From assembly GCA_039817825.1 (NCBI GenBank), contig JBCBVA010000002.1, positions 44,047-108,046 of the forward strand: a DNA stretch of 64,000 nucleotides, in the 5' to 3' direction. Positions 1 through 8,545 of this stretch are shown here, one piece after another (positions within the stretch are counted from its first letter, which is position 1; each line of letters starts with the position of its first letter). The translations under genes and the position numbers were made by a program. The notes beneath the pieces were generated by a model, which worked only from the letters and a program-made list of their open reading frames with translations, was not told the origin of the DNA and ran no database searches. This DNA is from PCC-7336 sp039817825 (GTDB lineage Bacteria; Cyanobacteriota; Cyanobacteriia; Thermostichales; PCC-7336).

Positions 1-168
1 AGACACCATGGTCTCAATCTTCAGTTGAGTAGCCTCCTGAATGCGCTGCCCGGTGGTTCCCGTCGCAATCAAGTGGTAGCGAGCCAGCATTGGAGCGTGC
101 CGTTGCGCGAAGGCAACGATGTCATCTTTCTTGCTGTCATGGGCAATCAGGGCAATGCTGGCAGACAC
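1..168 (-). CDS. mgsA: Methylglyoxal synthase, N-terminal part (cut by window edge)
   Basis: The minus strand reads 56 codons without a stop to the window edge. The start of the protein, VSASIALIAHDSKKDD, and the later segment LIATGTTG are hallmarks of methylglyoxal synthase, which converts dihydroxyacetone phosphate to methylglyoxal plus phosphate in the cytosol. TGTTG is part of the phosphate-binding region in this family. The chosen start is the GTG at 166-168, because it places the IALIAHD strand right at the N-terminus as in the family, and AGGA lies about 11 bases upstream. The frame stays open further upstream to a TAA but has no ATG there. The C-terminal half is outside the window. 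The gene is divergent from pgm, with about 210 bases between them. Confidence 0.85.
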   Translation of the reverse strand, partial: MSASIALIAHDSKKDDIVAFAQRHAPMLARYHLIATGTTGQRIQEATQLKIETMVS

Positions 169-378
169 AGGCGGAAATTTCCTAGGAGACGACTTTCTAG
201 ACAACGACACTTGAATGCAAATGGAATGCAGACCCTGCTCTCTCAGCGTGTGGCCTAGCCTACAGCCGTGGGTGCGATCGCACGAGAGGATACATTACGT
301 GTAGTGTTAAGCGATTATTACAGTCGCTGACCCTAACCTATCCACCTTCGAGTAGAAGCACTGCAGCCAATAGTCGGC

Positions 379-2013
379 ATGAACGTTAAAACCATCTCAA
401 CAACCCCCTATACCGATCAAAAGCCCGGCACTTCGGGTTTACGTAAAAAAGTTCCAACATTTCAACAACCGAATTACCTGGAGAACTTCGTTCAAGCCAT
501 CTTTGACAGCCTGGAAGGATTTGAGGGCTCCACACTGGTGGTGGGGGGCGATGGTCGCTACTACAACCGCGAGGCGATCCAAATTATTCTCAAGATGGCT
601 GCTGCCAACGGGTTTGGCAAAGTGCTGGTGGGGCAAGACGGCATTCTTTCCACTCCCTCTGCCTCCTGCCTAATCCGCAAGTATGGAGCTTTCGGCGGTA
701 TTGTTCTGTCGGCCAGCCACAACCCCGGCGGCCCCCAAGAAGACTTCGGCATTAAGTACAACATCGGTAACGGTGGCCCAGCCCCCGAGAAAGTTACCTC
801 AGCTATCTTCGATCGCACGAAAAGTATTTCGGAGTACCAGATTCTCGATGCCTCCGACATCGATCTGAGCGAGATTGGCCCCACTCAGATAGGAACGATG
901 GCCGTCGAGGTGGTGAACTCGGTTACCGACTACGCTGAACTAATGAAGTCGCTGTTTGACTTCGATAAAATTCGCCAGTTGCTCACCAGCGGAAAGTTCC
1001 GTATGTGTATGGATTCCATGCACGCGGTTACCGGCCCCTACGCCACCACAATCTTTGAAGGCATGTTTGGTGCTCCTGCCGGCACGGTCATGAATGGTGT
1101 GCCGAAAGAAGACTTCGGCGGCGGTCACCCCGATCCTAATTTGGTTTACGCCCACGACTTAGTGGAGATCCTATTTGGTGACGATGCACCAGATTTTGGG
1201 GCGGCATCGGATGGCGATGGCGATCGCAATATGATCCTTGGTCGACATTTCTTCGTTACCCCCAGCGACAGCTTGGCGATTTTGGCCGCTAACGCCACTC
1301 TGGTCCCCGGTTACAAAGACGGCTTGGCAGGTGTGGCCCGGTCTATGCCCACCAGTGCTGCTGTGGACCGCGTGGCCGAAAAACTGGGCATCGACTGCTA
1401 TGAAACCCCTACGGGCTGGAAGTTCTTCGGCAATTTACTGGATGCTGGCAAGGCTACCCTCTGCGGTGAAGAAAGCTTTGGCACCGGCTCTAACCACGTG
1501 CGGGAAAAAGACGGCCTCTGGGCTGTGCTGTTCTGGCTGAATGTGTTGGCGGTAACCGGTAAATCAGTTGAGGAGCTATGTAAGGAGCACTGGGCTACTT
1601 ACGGACGTAACTACTACTCCCGTCACGATTACGAAGCGGTGGATACAGAACCTGCGGTTCAACTCATGGAGCGCCTGCGGGGGATGCTAGCGGATTTACC
1701 TGGCAAGGAATGGGGACCGTATGCGATCGCCACCGCTGATGACTTTAGCTATACCGATCCGGTTGATGGCAGCGTCGCTACCAAGCAAGGGATTCGGATT
1801 GGGTTTACGGATGGTTCTCGCATCGTGTTCCGTCTCTCTGGAACGGGCACTCAGGGGGCAACTCTGCGCCTCTATTTAGAGAGCTACGAGCCAGACTCTG
1901 CCAAACACCATATCGATCCGCAAACTGCTTTGGCGTCGTTGATTGCTCTGGCAGATGAGTTGGCGAAGATTCGCGAATTCACCGGTCGTGAAAAGCCCAC
2001 TGTAATCACTTAG
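379..2013 (+). CDS. pgm: Phosphoglucomutase (alpha-D-glucose phosphate-specific)
   Basis: Interconverts glucose 1-phosphate and glucose 6-phosphate, linking glycogen and sugar-nucleotide synthesis to central metabolism. At 544 residues it has the length of the eukaryote-like Pgm family. The catalytic phosphoserine loop SASHNPGG is seen with Ser113, the metal-binding loop SDGDGDR has Asp278, Asp280 and Asp282, and the sugar-binding GEESFG motif begins near residue 363. The C-terminal RLSGTGTQGATLRLY is the phosphate-binding segment. The start ATG at 379 gives a normal N-terminus (TSGLRKKV). A hairpin terminator follows at 2039-2069. The gene stands alone, divergent from mgsA and convergent with the CBS gene. 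Confidence 0.97.
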   Translation: MNVKTISTTPYTDQKPGTSGLRKKVPTFQQPNYLENFVQAIFDSLEGFEGSTLVVGGDGRYYNREAIQIILKMAAANGFGKVLVGQDGILSTPSASCLIRKYGAFGGIVLSASHNPGGPQEDFGIKYNIGNGGPAPEKVTSAIFDRTKSISEYQILDASDIDLSEIGPTQIGTMAVEVVNSVTDYAELMKSLFDFDKIRQLLTSGKFRMCMDSMHAVTGPYATTIFEGMFGAPAGTVMNGVPKEDFGGGHPDPNLVYAHDLVEILFGDDAPDFGAASDGDGDRNMILGRHFFVTPSDSLAILAANATLVPGYKDGLAGVARSMPTSAAVDRVAEKLGIDCYETPTGWKFFGNLLDAGKATLCGEESFGTGSNHVREKDGLWAVLFWLNVLAVTGKSVEELCKEHWATYGRNYYSRHDYEAVDTEPAVQLMERLRGMLADLPGKEWGPYAIATADDFSYTDPVDGSVATKQGIRIGFTDGSRIVFRLSGTGTQGATLRLYLESYEPDSAKHHIDPQTALASLIALADELAKIREFTGREKPTVIT

Positions 2014-2038
2014 TCCGAGCTATTGATGCACCCAACGG

Positions 2039-2069
2039 CAAAGCCCCTCTAGTGTCTGGAGGGGCTTTG
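2039..2069. terminator. Bidirectional hairpin terminator between pgm and the CBS gene
   Basis: A perfect 11 bp stem, CAAAGCCCCTC at 2039-2049 and GAGGGGCTTTG at 2059-2069, surrounds a 9-base loop. The A and T runs sit in the stem ends, so it can serve both pgm (stop at 2013) and the convergent CBS gene (stop at 2093). The T tract is short. Confidence 0.75.
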
Positions 2070-2092
2070 TGTCACTGCAGTTTAGAAAACTT

Positions 2093-2557
2093 CTATGCTC
2101 CCAATTCAGCCATTGCCCGAACCACATCCCCTCTAGTCACAATTCCCAATAATTTGTCATCGTCAGCCGTGACCAGCAGACTATTAACATTTTTAGCCGC
2201 TAACTTTTTCGCAGCAGCAGGTAAGGACACATCGGCGGAAATTGAGAGGGGGCGATTGCTCATGACATCCCCTACGCTTTGGCCGAACACCTTGTGCAGC
2301 TCCTTATCGTAGGCGCGAGGGTTCTTGAGATAGATAGCCAGATCCAGAAACATGACAAACGGTCGGGGGGAGACCCCCGACTCCCGCTGCATCAAATCGG
2401 ACTCCGACAGCATGCCCACCAGCTTGCCGTCCCCATCCAACACCGGCAAGCCACCAATGCGCTTTTCCGCTAGCAGCTCGACAGCTTCTTGCAAGGGTGT
2501 GTCTGGGGTGACACAAATAGGATTGGCAGTCATGACGTCTGCAACAGTTGGGGTCAT
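2093..2557 (-). CDS. Protein with two CBS domains
   Basis: A 154-residue protein made almost entirely of a CBS-domain pair (about residues 8-65 and 93-150). Typical segments are ADVMTANPICVTPDTPLQEAV, LVGMLSESDL in the first domain and LLGIVTRGDVVRA at the end of the second. Such pairs bind adenine nucleotides and act as energy or redox sensors; in plants and cyanobacteria stand-alone pairs are often called CBSX. The ligand and partner cannot be told from sequence. AGGA lies 9 bases before the ATG. It is convergent with pgm and shares the hairpin between them. Confidence 0.85.
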   Translation of the reverse strand: MTPTVADVMTANPICVTPDTPLQEAVELLAEKRIGGLPVLDGDGKLVGMLSESDLMQRESGVSPRPFVMFLDLAIYLKNPRAYDKELHKVFGQSVGDVMSNRPLSISADVSLPAAAKKLAAKNVNSLLVTADDDKLLGIVTRGDVVRAMAELGA

Positions 2558-2739
2558 GCGATCTCGTCCTGATAGCTCGAACCGTTATCCACCCCGATCT
2601 TAGTAGGAGCCGCAGACCCATTTCCTCACTTCGACACATACCGAAATGCGCTTTGGATAGGAGTCTATACTCAACAAAACGGCACGGGGCAATCATGCCC
2701 AGCGCGTCATCGGTTGCTCGTTAATGAACGATTACCGTG

Positions 2740-2771
2740 GAGAGATACAGCCCATGAGAGATACAGCCCAT
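2740..2771. repeat. Perfect tandem duplication of 16 bp at the ribH stop
   Basis: GAGAGATACAGCCCAT occurs twice with no spacer (2740-2755 and 2756-2771). The second copy overlaps the last base of the ribH stop codon. It looks like a local duplication by slippage. Confidence 0.9.
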
Positions 2772-3334
2772 TAATTCTCGGCAGGCTGGATAAAGGGAGT
2801 TGAGGTACCGGGAAGGGGGGTTGCACTGTCCCCGACCGTCCCGTTAGTGGGGCTGCCAATTTGAATTTGAGATAGCAGCGTTGCCATTTCGATCGCATCC
2901 ATGCCGTAGCTCCAGCCCAGATTGCTTTTCACCCCAGCTCGTTCAATCGCCTGCTGCATTGTGTCGGTGGTCAAAATGCCGTAGATGACCGGAACTCCGG
3001 TTTGCAACCCGATCGCTGCAATCCCTTTGGAAACCTCACCTGCTACATAGTCAAAGTGTGGGGTTTGTCCGCGTACCACAGCCCCCAGACAAATCACGGC
3101 ATCGTAGCGCTGTGTCAGTACTAACTGTCGGGCCGCTAGCGGAATTTCAAAACACCCAGGCACCCAGGCGTAGTCTACTTGGCCGTTGGTTTCATCAACA
3201 TTGACACCGTGCCGCTTGAGAGCATCTTGGCAACCAGCCAACAACTTGCCGGTGATTAAATCGTTGAACCGGGCTGTGACAATTGCGAATCTCAACTCCC
3301 GAGCAGTTGTGAACGTACCTTCGAACGTAGCCAT
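2771..3334 (-). CDS. ribH: 6,7-dimethyl-8-ribityllumazine synthase
   Basis: Penultimate step of riboflavin synthesis: condenses 5-amino-6-ribitylaminouracil with 3,4-dihydroxy-2-butanone 4-phosphate. The family signatures are present: ARFNDLITGKLLAGCQDALKRHG, VPGCFEIPLAARQL, CLGAVVRGQTPHFDYVA (with the catalytic His) and PVIYGILTTDTMQQAIERAG. The start MATFEG at 3334 is preferred over a longer open frame because AAGGA lies 6 bases upstream and the N-terminus then matches the family. The last 25 or so residues (GSPTNGTVGDSATPLPG...) are a low-complexity tail beyond the conserved fold. psbZ lies upstream on the same strand, a pairing also met in other cyanobacteria as far as I recall. Confidence 0.96.
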   Translation of the reverse strand: MATFEGTFTTARELRFAIVTARFNDLITGKLLAGCQDALKRHGVNVDETNGQVDYAWVPGCFEIPLAARQLVLTQRYDAVICLGAVVRGQTPHFDYVAGEVSKGIAAIGLQTGVPVIYGILTTDTMQQAIERAGVKSNLGWSYGMDAIEMATLLSQIQIGSPTNGTVGDSATPLPGTSTPFIQPAEN

Positions 3335-3610
3335 TGCATTTCCTTGTGCAGCAATACCGTGAGTCTGAGCCGTTGAGTCTGGGCTGGCTAGAGTCTTTTG
3401 AATATGTGCGCAACCAGCCGTCAATCCCCTAGACACACCAGATTAAGAGACCGGAGGGTAGGGTGGGGCAATGCGAGATTATCTCAAGACGTTGCCCGAC
3501 TCAATTTACAAAAAATTGGCTGCCCCAGCATCGTGCTCAAGACAGCCTATTGCAAAGTTTCTCATGCTGAGTTCATCGTCAATTGCGATGCCGCAGTCGG
3601 ATGCCAATCG

Positions 3611-3796
3611 CTAGGCAAACCGGCTGAGAGCACCCACCAGCAGAACAGCAACTCCCCAAACAACGGAGCCAACCAAAATGACACTGTTTCCCTTAGAGGA
3701 ATCGGTTGCGGAACTGTACAGAACGGGCACTGCGACGACCAGCAAAAGACTATATAGAACGAGACCTAACAAAGACAGTTGAAAAATGTAGCTCAC
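3611..3796 (-). CDS. psbZ: Photosystem II reaction centre protein Z
   Basis: A 61-residue protein with two membrane helices (about residues 3-27 and 38-58) joined by a short polar loop SSATDSSKGNS. Length, two-helix layout and the start SYIFQLSLLGLVLYSLLLVV fit PsbZ (Ycf9), a small subunit at the edge of the photosystem II core near CP43. Translation starts at a GTG with AGGA 10 bases upstream. It lies 276 bases upstream of ribH on the same strand and may be cotranscribed with it. Assignment rests on remembered family sequences. Confidence 0.88.
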   Translation of the reverse strand: MSYIFQLSLLGLVLYSLLLVVAVPVLYSSATDSSKGNSVILVGSVVWGVAVLLVGALSRFA

Positions 3797-3938
3797 GACC
3801 GAATTATCCTAAACGAATACCATCAAGCTACCAGATTCCGGCTCGCCTCGAAGCATTGAGTCTGCACCAAGGCGATCGCCAACCGCGAACCCAGCAACGA
3901 ACCCTGTCATTTCAGTACAGTCGTTACCGAAGTAACCG

Positions 3939-4613
3939 TTATCTAAACTGAGGCTGGTGACGAATCAGGTTTAGGAACTCTTCGCGAGTCTTCTGGTCTT
4001 CTTTGAAGGCCCCTACCATCGAACTGGTAACCGTCCAGGATCCGGGCTTTTGCACGCCGCGCATCACCATACACATGTGGGATGCCTCAATCACGACCGC
4101 CACACCTTGGGGGTCCAGCACTTCCATCAGAGCTTCGGCAACCTGACGAGTCAGACGCTCTTGCACTTGCAGGCGACGAGAGTACATTTCGACGATGCGG
4201 GCAATTTTGCTCAATCCCACCACTTTTTGGTTGGGAATGTAAGCGACGTGGGCGCGGCCCATGAATGGCAGCATGTGGTGCTCGCACATACTGAACAGGT
4301 CGATGTCGCGGACCAGCACCATCTCGTCGTGACCGACATCGAAAATCGCACCGTTCAGCAACTCTTCTAAAGACTGGTTGTATCCGCTGGTCAAGAACTT
4401 CATTGCCTTGGCCACCCGCTTGGGAGTCTTCAGCAATCCTTCTCGCTCGGGGTCTTCGCCGACACCTTCCAACATAATTTTGACGGCCGCTTCCATCTTC
4501 GGGTCGGATTCGGGGTCGCCGCTAGCAGAACTGAGATCGAGAACCTCGTCGGAAAACCGCTCGGTATTATCAAGTGTAATGCCGGAACCATTACCGTTTG
4601 TTGCCAGAGTCAT
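3939..4613 (-). CDS. folE: GTP cyclohydrolase I
   Basis: Converts GTP to 7,8-dihydroneopterin triphosphate, the entry step to folate and tetrahydropterins. From the ATG at 4613 the protein has 224 residues. Zinc ligands appear as Cys110 and His113 in CEHHMLPF and Cys181 in HMCMVMRGVQ; EREGLLKTPKRVAKA and GLSKIARIVEMYSRRLQVQERLT are family blocks. The ATG is chosen over an upstream TTG; GAGGT lies 9 bases before it. The first 35 or so residues are a variable tail. An SDR gene lies 86 bases upstream on the same strand, probably in one transcript. Confidence 0.96.
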   Translation of the reverse strand: MTLATNGNGSGITLDNTERFSDEVLDLSSASGDPESDPKMEAAVKIMLEGVGEDPEREGLLKTPKRVAKAMKFLTSGYNQSLEELLNGAIFDVGHDEMVLVRDIDLFSMCEHHMLPFMGRAHVAYIPNQKVVGLSKIARIVEMYSRRLQVQERLTRQVAEALMEVLDPQGVAVVIEASHMCMVMRGVQKPGSWTVTSSMVGAFKEDQKTREEFLNLIRHQPQFR

Positions 4614-4699
4614 TCTGGAGTTACCTCTAACCAAAATTTACGACGGTGCGAGATGCACCTGAACTGAACATCGACAGAACTGAACGCTATTATTGGGCC

Positions 4700-5431
4700 C
4701 TAGAATGCCCCACCACTCGGCATCAACACCAGTTCATCCACCACAGCATTGGCGGGCAGACACAGCGCATGAACCAAGGTCTCAGCCACGGTTTCTACAT
4801 CCAGCATTTGCGAGCGATCGAAATCCGCTTGCACGGTGTCTGTATCCCACAAAGGGGTATTCACAGAACCGGGACAGTACGCAGTCACGCGAATACCATC
4901 CTTACCGGCTTCCTGGCTCAGCGCCTTCGTCAACCCCATGAGGCCAAACTTACTGGCGCAATACGCCCCCCAGCCCGGAAATGCTTGCTTGCCTGCAATT
5001 GACAAGACATTTACGATATGCCCGCTTTGCGCCTGACGCATACCGGGCAGCACCGCTTTGATACAAGAAAATGCTGCCGTTAAATTCAGGTCGAGCACCC
5101 GCTGCCAATCTTGCAAGGAGGTATCCACAATATCTGCGGTGTACCCCATGCCTGCATTGTTGATCAGTACCTGAAACGGCCCGTGCTGTTGGACAATGCC
5201 CGCTAGCTTATCTGGCAAAGACGTTAAGTCCGATAGGTCGAGAGCGTAGCATTCTGCACTCCCACCAGTCCCCTCAATTTCTCGAACCACTGTTGCCAAA
5301 TCAGACTCGTTGCGAGCTAGCAGAACAACGTGTACCCCCAACTGAGCTAATTTTAAGGCAATTGCCCGCCCAATGCCGCGACTGGCTCCGGTAACCAGAG
5401 CAGGTCCGGCACCTAGGGGTTTCGTTACCAT
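4700..5431 (-). CDS. Short-chain dehydrogenase/reductase (SDR), upstream of folE
   Basis: A 243-residue classical SDR: cofactor motif TGASRGIG near residue 15, NNAG at about residue 92, a serine in NVLSIAG, the catalytic YxxxK as YCASK, and PGSVNTP after it. Substrate specificity cannot be read from these motifs. Because it precedes folE in the same direction with a short gap, a role in pteridine reduction (sepiapterin-reductase-like) is possible, but FabG-like or other activity is equally compatible. AAGGA lies about 10 bases before the ATG, within a GGAAAATTTTCC palindrome. Confidence 0.9.
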   Translation of the reverse strand: MVTKPLGAGPALVTGASRGIGRAIALKLAQLGVHVVLLARNESDLATVVREIEGTGGSAECYALDLSDLTSLPDKLAGIVQQHGPFQVLINNAGMGYTADIVDTSLQDWQRVLDLNLTAAFSCIKAVLPGMRQAQSGHIVNVLSIAGKQAFPGWGAYCASKFGLMGLTKALSQEAGKDGIRVTAYCPGSVNTPLWDTDTVQADFDRSQMLDVETVAETLVHALCLPANAVVDELVLMPSGGAF

Positions 5432-5820
5432 AGGAAAATTTTCCTTTCAGGAGTAGTCCTAAAAAATTCTGCGACAGCCCACTCGCTGGCTGATGCCCTT
5501 CCGCCGCGCTAGGCCACCCAAAATCGTATCAGATATTAAGTTATGTGTCGAACACTCAGGCAATCTATTTGAGTGAAGTCTTGGGAAATCCTTGAGCAAA
5601 GATAGCAAGATTGTCCCTCCTGTACAGGGATTCGACGCCCCCAATCCCTAGCTGTGTGTAGATTTGCCAAATTATGTTTGGGTTTCTAGTAGAAATAATT
5701 CGATCGCCCGTCCCCCCTCCAACAATGCTGCTGCTGTTGTGCTTTGGAACCAGCGATGCGATCGCGAGAACCTCTTATAATTGGGGCACTTCGCTGCTCT
5801 TGGAAAGGAGTCATTACGGA
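5432..5820. other. Intergenic stretch between the SDR gene and the 146-residue protein
   Basis: Holds two divergent 5' regions. The GGAAAATTTTCC palindrome next to the SDR start and a TATAAT box at 5776-5781 are the only marks. No convincing gene or RNA was seen. Confidence 0.5.
5776..5781 (+). promoter_or_regulatory. Candidate -10 box (TATAAT)
   Basis: A perfect TATAAT lies 40 bases before the ATG at 5821. No good -35 hexamer sits at the usual spacing, so this is only a candidate. Confidence 0.4.
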
Positions 5821-6261
5821 ATGGATTCGATAACAAAGATTTTTAAAGCATTGTTTTCCGGCATTGGTAACTTCTTCAAAATTCTGGTGGAAGGAATCAC
5901 GGGGGCTTTCTCTGGTTCTACGGTTGATGTATTGAGCAAGGATAGTGGTTCTGCAGATGCGCCCGCGTCTACCTCTGAGCCCACATTTCGCTCGGGTGCT
6001 GCACCGGTGGCTGTTGCAAGCACTGCTACAGAGGCGACTTCCTCCACAGGCTCGGCTTCACCTGCCTTGACTGAAGACGTGGCTGTTGCAATTGCTAACG
6101 ATGGCCCGATTGAAATTGTTGATATTCCCCAGCCTGAAGGGGACATCCAGTTTGCATCCCTGAACGATGTGAAGGCGCTGGAACGGCCCAAGCGTCGCCC
6201 TGGAGCTGCTCTGTCTCCTTTCAAAGCAATGGTTCGCGATATGCAAGCCAGTAAGGGGTAA
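5821..6261 (+). CDS. Small protein of unknown function with amphipathic N-terminus
   Basis: 146 residues, not recognised. It starts MDSITKIFKALFSGIGNFFKIL, a hydrophobic and basic segment that could form an amphipathic or membrane-associated helix. Then comes a Ser/Ala/Thr-rich linker of about 70 residues and a more conserved-looking C-terminus (EIVDIPQPEGDIQFASLNDVKALERPKRRPGAALSPFKAMVRDM). The ATG at 5821 is chosen over a longer frame because AAGGAG lies 10 bases upstream and a TATAAT box precedes it. It is convergent with bciB. No function is proposed. Confidence 0.7.
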   Translation: MDSITKIFKALFSGIGNFFKILVEGITGAFSGSTVDVLSKDSGSADAPASTSEPTFRSGAAPVAVASTATEATSSTGSASPALTEDVAVAIANDGPIEIVDIPQPEGDIQFASLNDVKALERPKRRPGAALSPFKAMVRDMQASKG

Positions 6262-6300
6262 TTCATCAACCTGGAGTTGACTCACAAACCAATACCCTAA

Positions 6301-7485
6301 CTAATCGGGGAGCTCGTACTGACCCACAATGCGCTTGGCGTATTCCGGTACGTGCTCCTCTAATTTTTGAGGATAGTTTCGTTTCACGAACAGGTAGTTG
6401 CGGGTGAAGTGGGAGTCGATGGAGAAGCGACCATATTCGAGCCCTTTCGGGCCAACTTTCTCGATTACAACCCCCATCAGTTTGGCGGCCCACATGGGGA
6501 GGGTCACGCCCTTGTCATAAGCGGGGATGCTTTGCTGCACGGCGTTTTTGCGATCACCCTTTGACATCACCGGTTGTAACTCAAGCTGTTCCTGAATCAG
6601 GTCGTACATTTCCTGGCCGATTTCGTTGCGCACCACCATCCACTGCCAACCAAATGGTGCTCCCATGTACCCCACAACTAGGTCAGCAAGGGAGTTGACG
6701 TAATCGAAGCAGCTCATGCAGGAGGGGGCGAATACATCCTTGAGCTTATTCGTCTTGAGGCCAAAGAACGGGACTTTCTCTTCCGATCCGTCAGAATGCT
6801 TGAAATGCACCCGAAAGTCCTGCATGAACTCGTAAGCCACCACGGTTTCGGGTGACCGGCTGGTGGTATCCAAGAACTTCTGTAACCCGTCTCGGGTGAC
6901 GTTATCGACGCAAGGGGTACCCAGCACGTACAGCTTCTCTAACCCCAGTTCTTTCTCAACGGCGCGTAACGCCTGAATTTGGCACCCGACGCCGATCGCC
7001 AGCAACCGCTTCATGCCCGATTCCCGCACCAGATCGAGGATGGACAAGTTAGGGGATAACGTCGGCTTGTTTACCCGTGCAGCCAGGACTTCCTCTGCCG
7101 TTTTAGCAATCACTGGTTTGGGCTGGAAGCGGTCTTCTTCCGTGTTCTGTACGCAGACAACGCCTTCTACCCAATCGTTTTCCAGCATGGCAATAGCGAT
7201 CGAGCTAACAATGCCTGTCCATTGGGCACCGGCGATCGGCTCTTTCTTGCGGGCAGCGGTCATGTGGCTATGGACGCCGAAGTAGAGTTCCTCTTCGTTG
7301 TCTAAGTTTCGCGATCGCCCGTGGGCGGTGTTTTCCAGTTCGTCAATCCGCTGAGTAATGAAAGCACAGGCTTCTTTGACGTACTGCACGTAAGAGGTGT
7401 CGCACAGTCCGCAGCGACTGCAAAGTTCTTTGGCCGGGTAGCGACCGGAGGTGATGGGCTTGGCCGTGTTGAGGTTCGCAGTCAT
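6301..7485 (-). CDS. bciB: Ferredoxin-dependent divinyl (proto)chlorophyllide 8-vinyl reductase
   Basis: A 394-residue member of the F420-hydrogenase/dehydrogenase beta-subunit family. An N-terminal CSRCGLCD and later cysteines (VGCQIQ, GTPCVDNVTRDG, CMSCFDYVNSLADLVVGYMGAP) fit the iron-sulphur ligands of BciB, which reduces the C8 vinyl group of divinyl chlorophyll intermediates with FAD and ferredoxin; Synechocystis slr1923 is the classic homologue. The related 7-hydroxymethyl-chlorophyll a reductase is the main alternative, but length and cyanobacterial context favour BciB. It lies downstream of ilvH on the same strand with 128 bases between, which contain two spaced dyads. Confidence 0.88.
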   Translation of the reverse strand: MTANLNTAKPITSGRYPAKELCSRCGLCDTSYVQYVKEACAFITQRIDELENTAHGRSRNLDNEEELYFGVHSHMTAARKKEPIAGAQWTGIVSSIAIAMLENDWVEGVVCVQNTEEDRFQPKPVIAKTAEEVLAARVNKPTLSPNLSILDLVRESGMKRLLAIGVGCQIQALRAVEKELGLEKLYVLGTPCVDNVTRDGLQKFLDTTSRSPETVVAYEFMQDFRVHFKHSDGSEEKVPFFGLKTNKLKDVFAPSCMSCFDYVNSLADLVVGYMGAPFGWQWMVVRNEIGQEMYDLIQEQLELQPVMSKGDRKNAVQQSIPAYDKGVTLPMWAAKLMGVVIEKVGPKGLEYGRFSIDSHFTRNYLFVKRNYPQKLEEHVPEYAKRIVGQYELPD

Positions 7486-7548
7486 AGGTCAGCGACGATT
7501 AGGACGCGCATTTAGTAAACAGTTGCTCGTCTTATCGTAAACGCGAAT

Positions 7549-7581
7549 ATACTCCCGTATGCGATGCGAATACTCTCGTAT
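7549..7581. promoter_or_regulatory. Two ATAC-N4-GTAT dyads spaced 21 bp, upstream of bciB
   Basis: Dyad 1 is ATAC at 7549-7552 with GTAT at 7557-7560. Dyad 2 is ATAC at 7570-7573 with GTAT at 7578-7581. Both sit in a longer direct repeat (7543-7562 and 7566-7583) starting GCGAATA and ending GTATGC. The centres are 21 bp apart, two helical turns, about 65-95 bases before the bciB start. This geometry fits a site for a dimeric regulator binding side by side on one DNA face. Confidence 0.5.
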
Positions 7582-7613
7582 GCATCACCAACTAAGATTC
7601 ACACCATGTGCTG

Positions 7614-8162
7614 CTAACTCAATGTTGCCTCAACCGGCTGAGTGCGCAGATACTCTGTATTCACGCCCGATTCGCGGGTGGTCGCCACCAAACCCGTCCG
7701 AGCCATTTCCCGGATTCCAAACCCAGACAGCATTTTGTTGATGGCTACCATCTTGCCGGGGTCACCCGTCACTTCCAAGGTCAACGACTCTTCAGAAACA
7801 TCCACAATGCGGGCGCGGAACATTTGAGCCACATCCATGATTTCCCGCCGCGTGGAGGTCGTCGCATTCACTTTTACCAGCATCAACTCCCGTTGCACGC
7901 AGGGGATGTGGGTAATGTCCTGCACCTTTAGTACGTCGATCAGCTTGTAGAGCTGCTTGGTGATTTGTTCGACGTCCTTTTCGGTTCCAGGCAGGACCAT
8001 AATGATGCGTGAGATTCCCGGTTTTTCCGTTTGTCCAACCGTCAAGTTATGAATATTGAAGCCCCGGCGTGCAAACATACCGGCAATTCGACTCAGTACT
8101 CCGGGCTCGTCTTGAACGAGGGCCGACAGAGTGTGAAGCATTTTGGGGGAGGAATCCGACAT
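7614..8162 (-). CDS. ilvH: Acetolactate synthase small (regulatory) subunit
   Basis: Regulatory subunit of acetohydroxyacid synthase in branched-chain amino acid synthesis; it activates the large subunit and carries valine feedback. 182 residues: an N-terminal ACT domain (HTLSALVQDEPGVLSRIAGMFARRGFNI, about residues 8-85) and the C-terminal domain after ELMLVKVNA. Start could be the ATG at 8162 or the second at 8141 (MLHTLSALV), which is closer to the family's usual N-terminus; neither has a clear ribosome site. The gene precedes bciB on the same strand. Confidence 0.95.
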   Translation of the reverse strand: MSDSSPKMLHTLSALVQDEPGVLSRIAGMFARRGFNIHNLTVGQTEKPGISRIIMVLPGTEKDVEQITKQLYKLIDVLKVQDITHIPCVQRELMLVKVNATTSTRREIMDVAQMFRARIVDVSEESLTLEVTGDPGKMVAINKMLSGFGIREMARTGLVATTRESGVNTEYLRTQPVEATLS

Positions 8163-8545
8163 CAGCTATTGGGGAATGCGGGGGCGATCGCTCGACCGGG
8201 GGCTGCCACAGCGTAGGTGATCAGCCATACAATCCAGATTGCGTTGGGAACCAAAGTTCCAGTCCTGAAACCTCTGCAAAGAGACGCGTCCAGACAACCA
8301 GGCGAAATAAAGCGATCGCTATTCTCTCACTAGAATCGTTCCCTGCCCAGCCACCCCAAATGTTTCTCCACAAACCCTGAAGAATTCCCTACTGGAGGTA
8401 CGTTTGACAGCAATACTGAACGTCATTGCATGTGTCTGCAGCTCAACGCTAATGGCCTGTAAGGCGAACGAATTCTCTGGTTGTGAAAACTAAACATTGC
8501 CGACCAGACCTCATGTCTTCATCCCGCTACCCAAGACCGACCTGC
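8163..8545. other. Intergenic stretch between ilvH and the PatD-like gene
   Basis: A divergent 5' region. Contains HIP1-like GCGATCGC sites. No gene or clear regulatory structure was recognised. Confidence 0.4.

Noticed and set aside
25..258. 77-codon plus-strand frame at the left edge
   Set aside because: The opposite strand encodes a clear methylglyoxal synthase N-terminus; the plus frame is its shadow.
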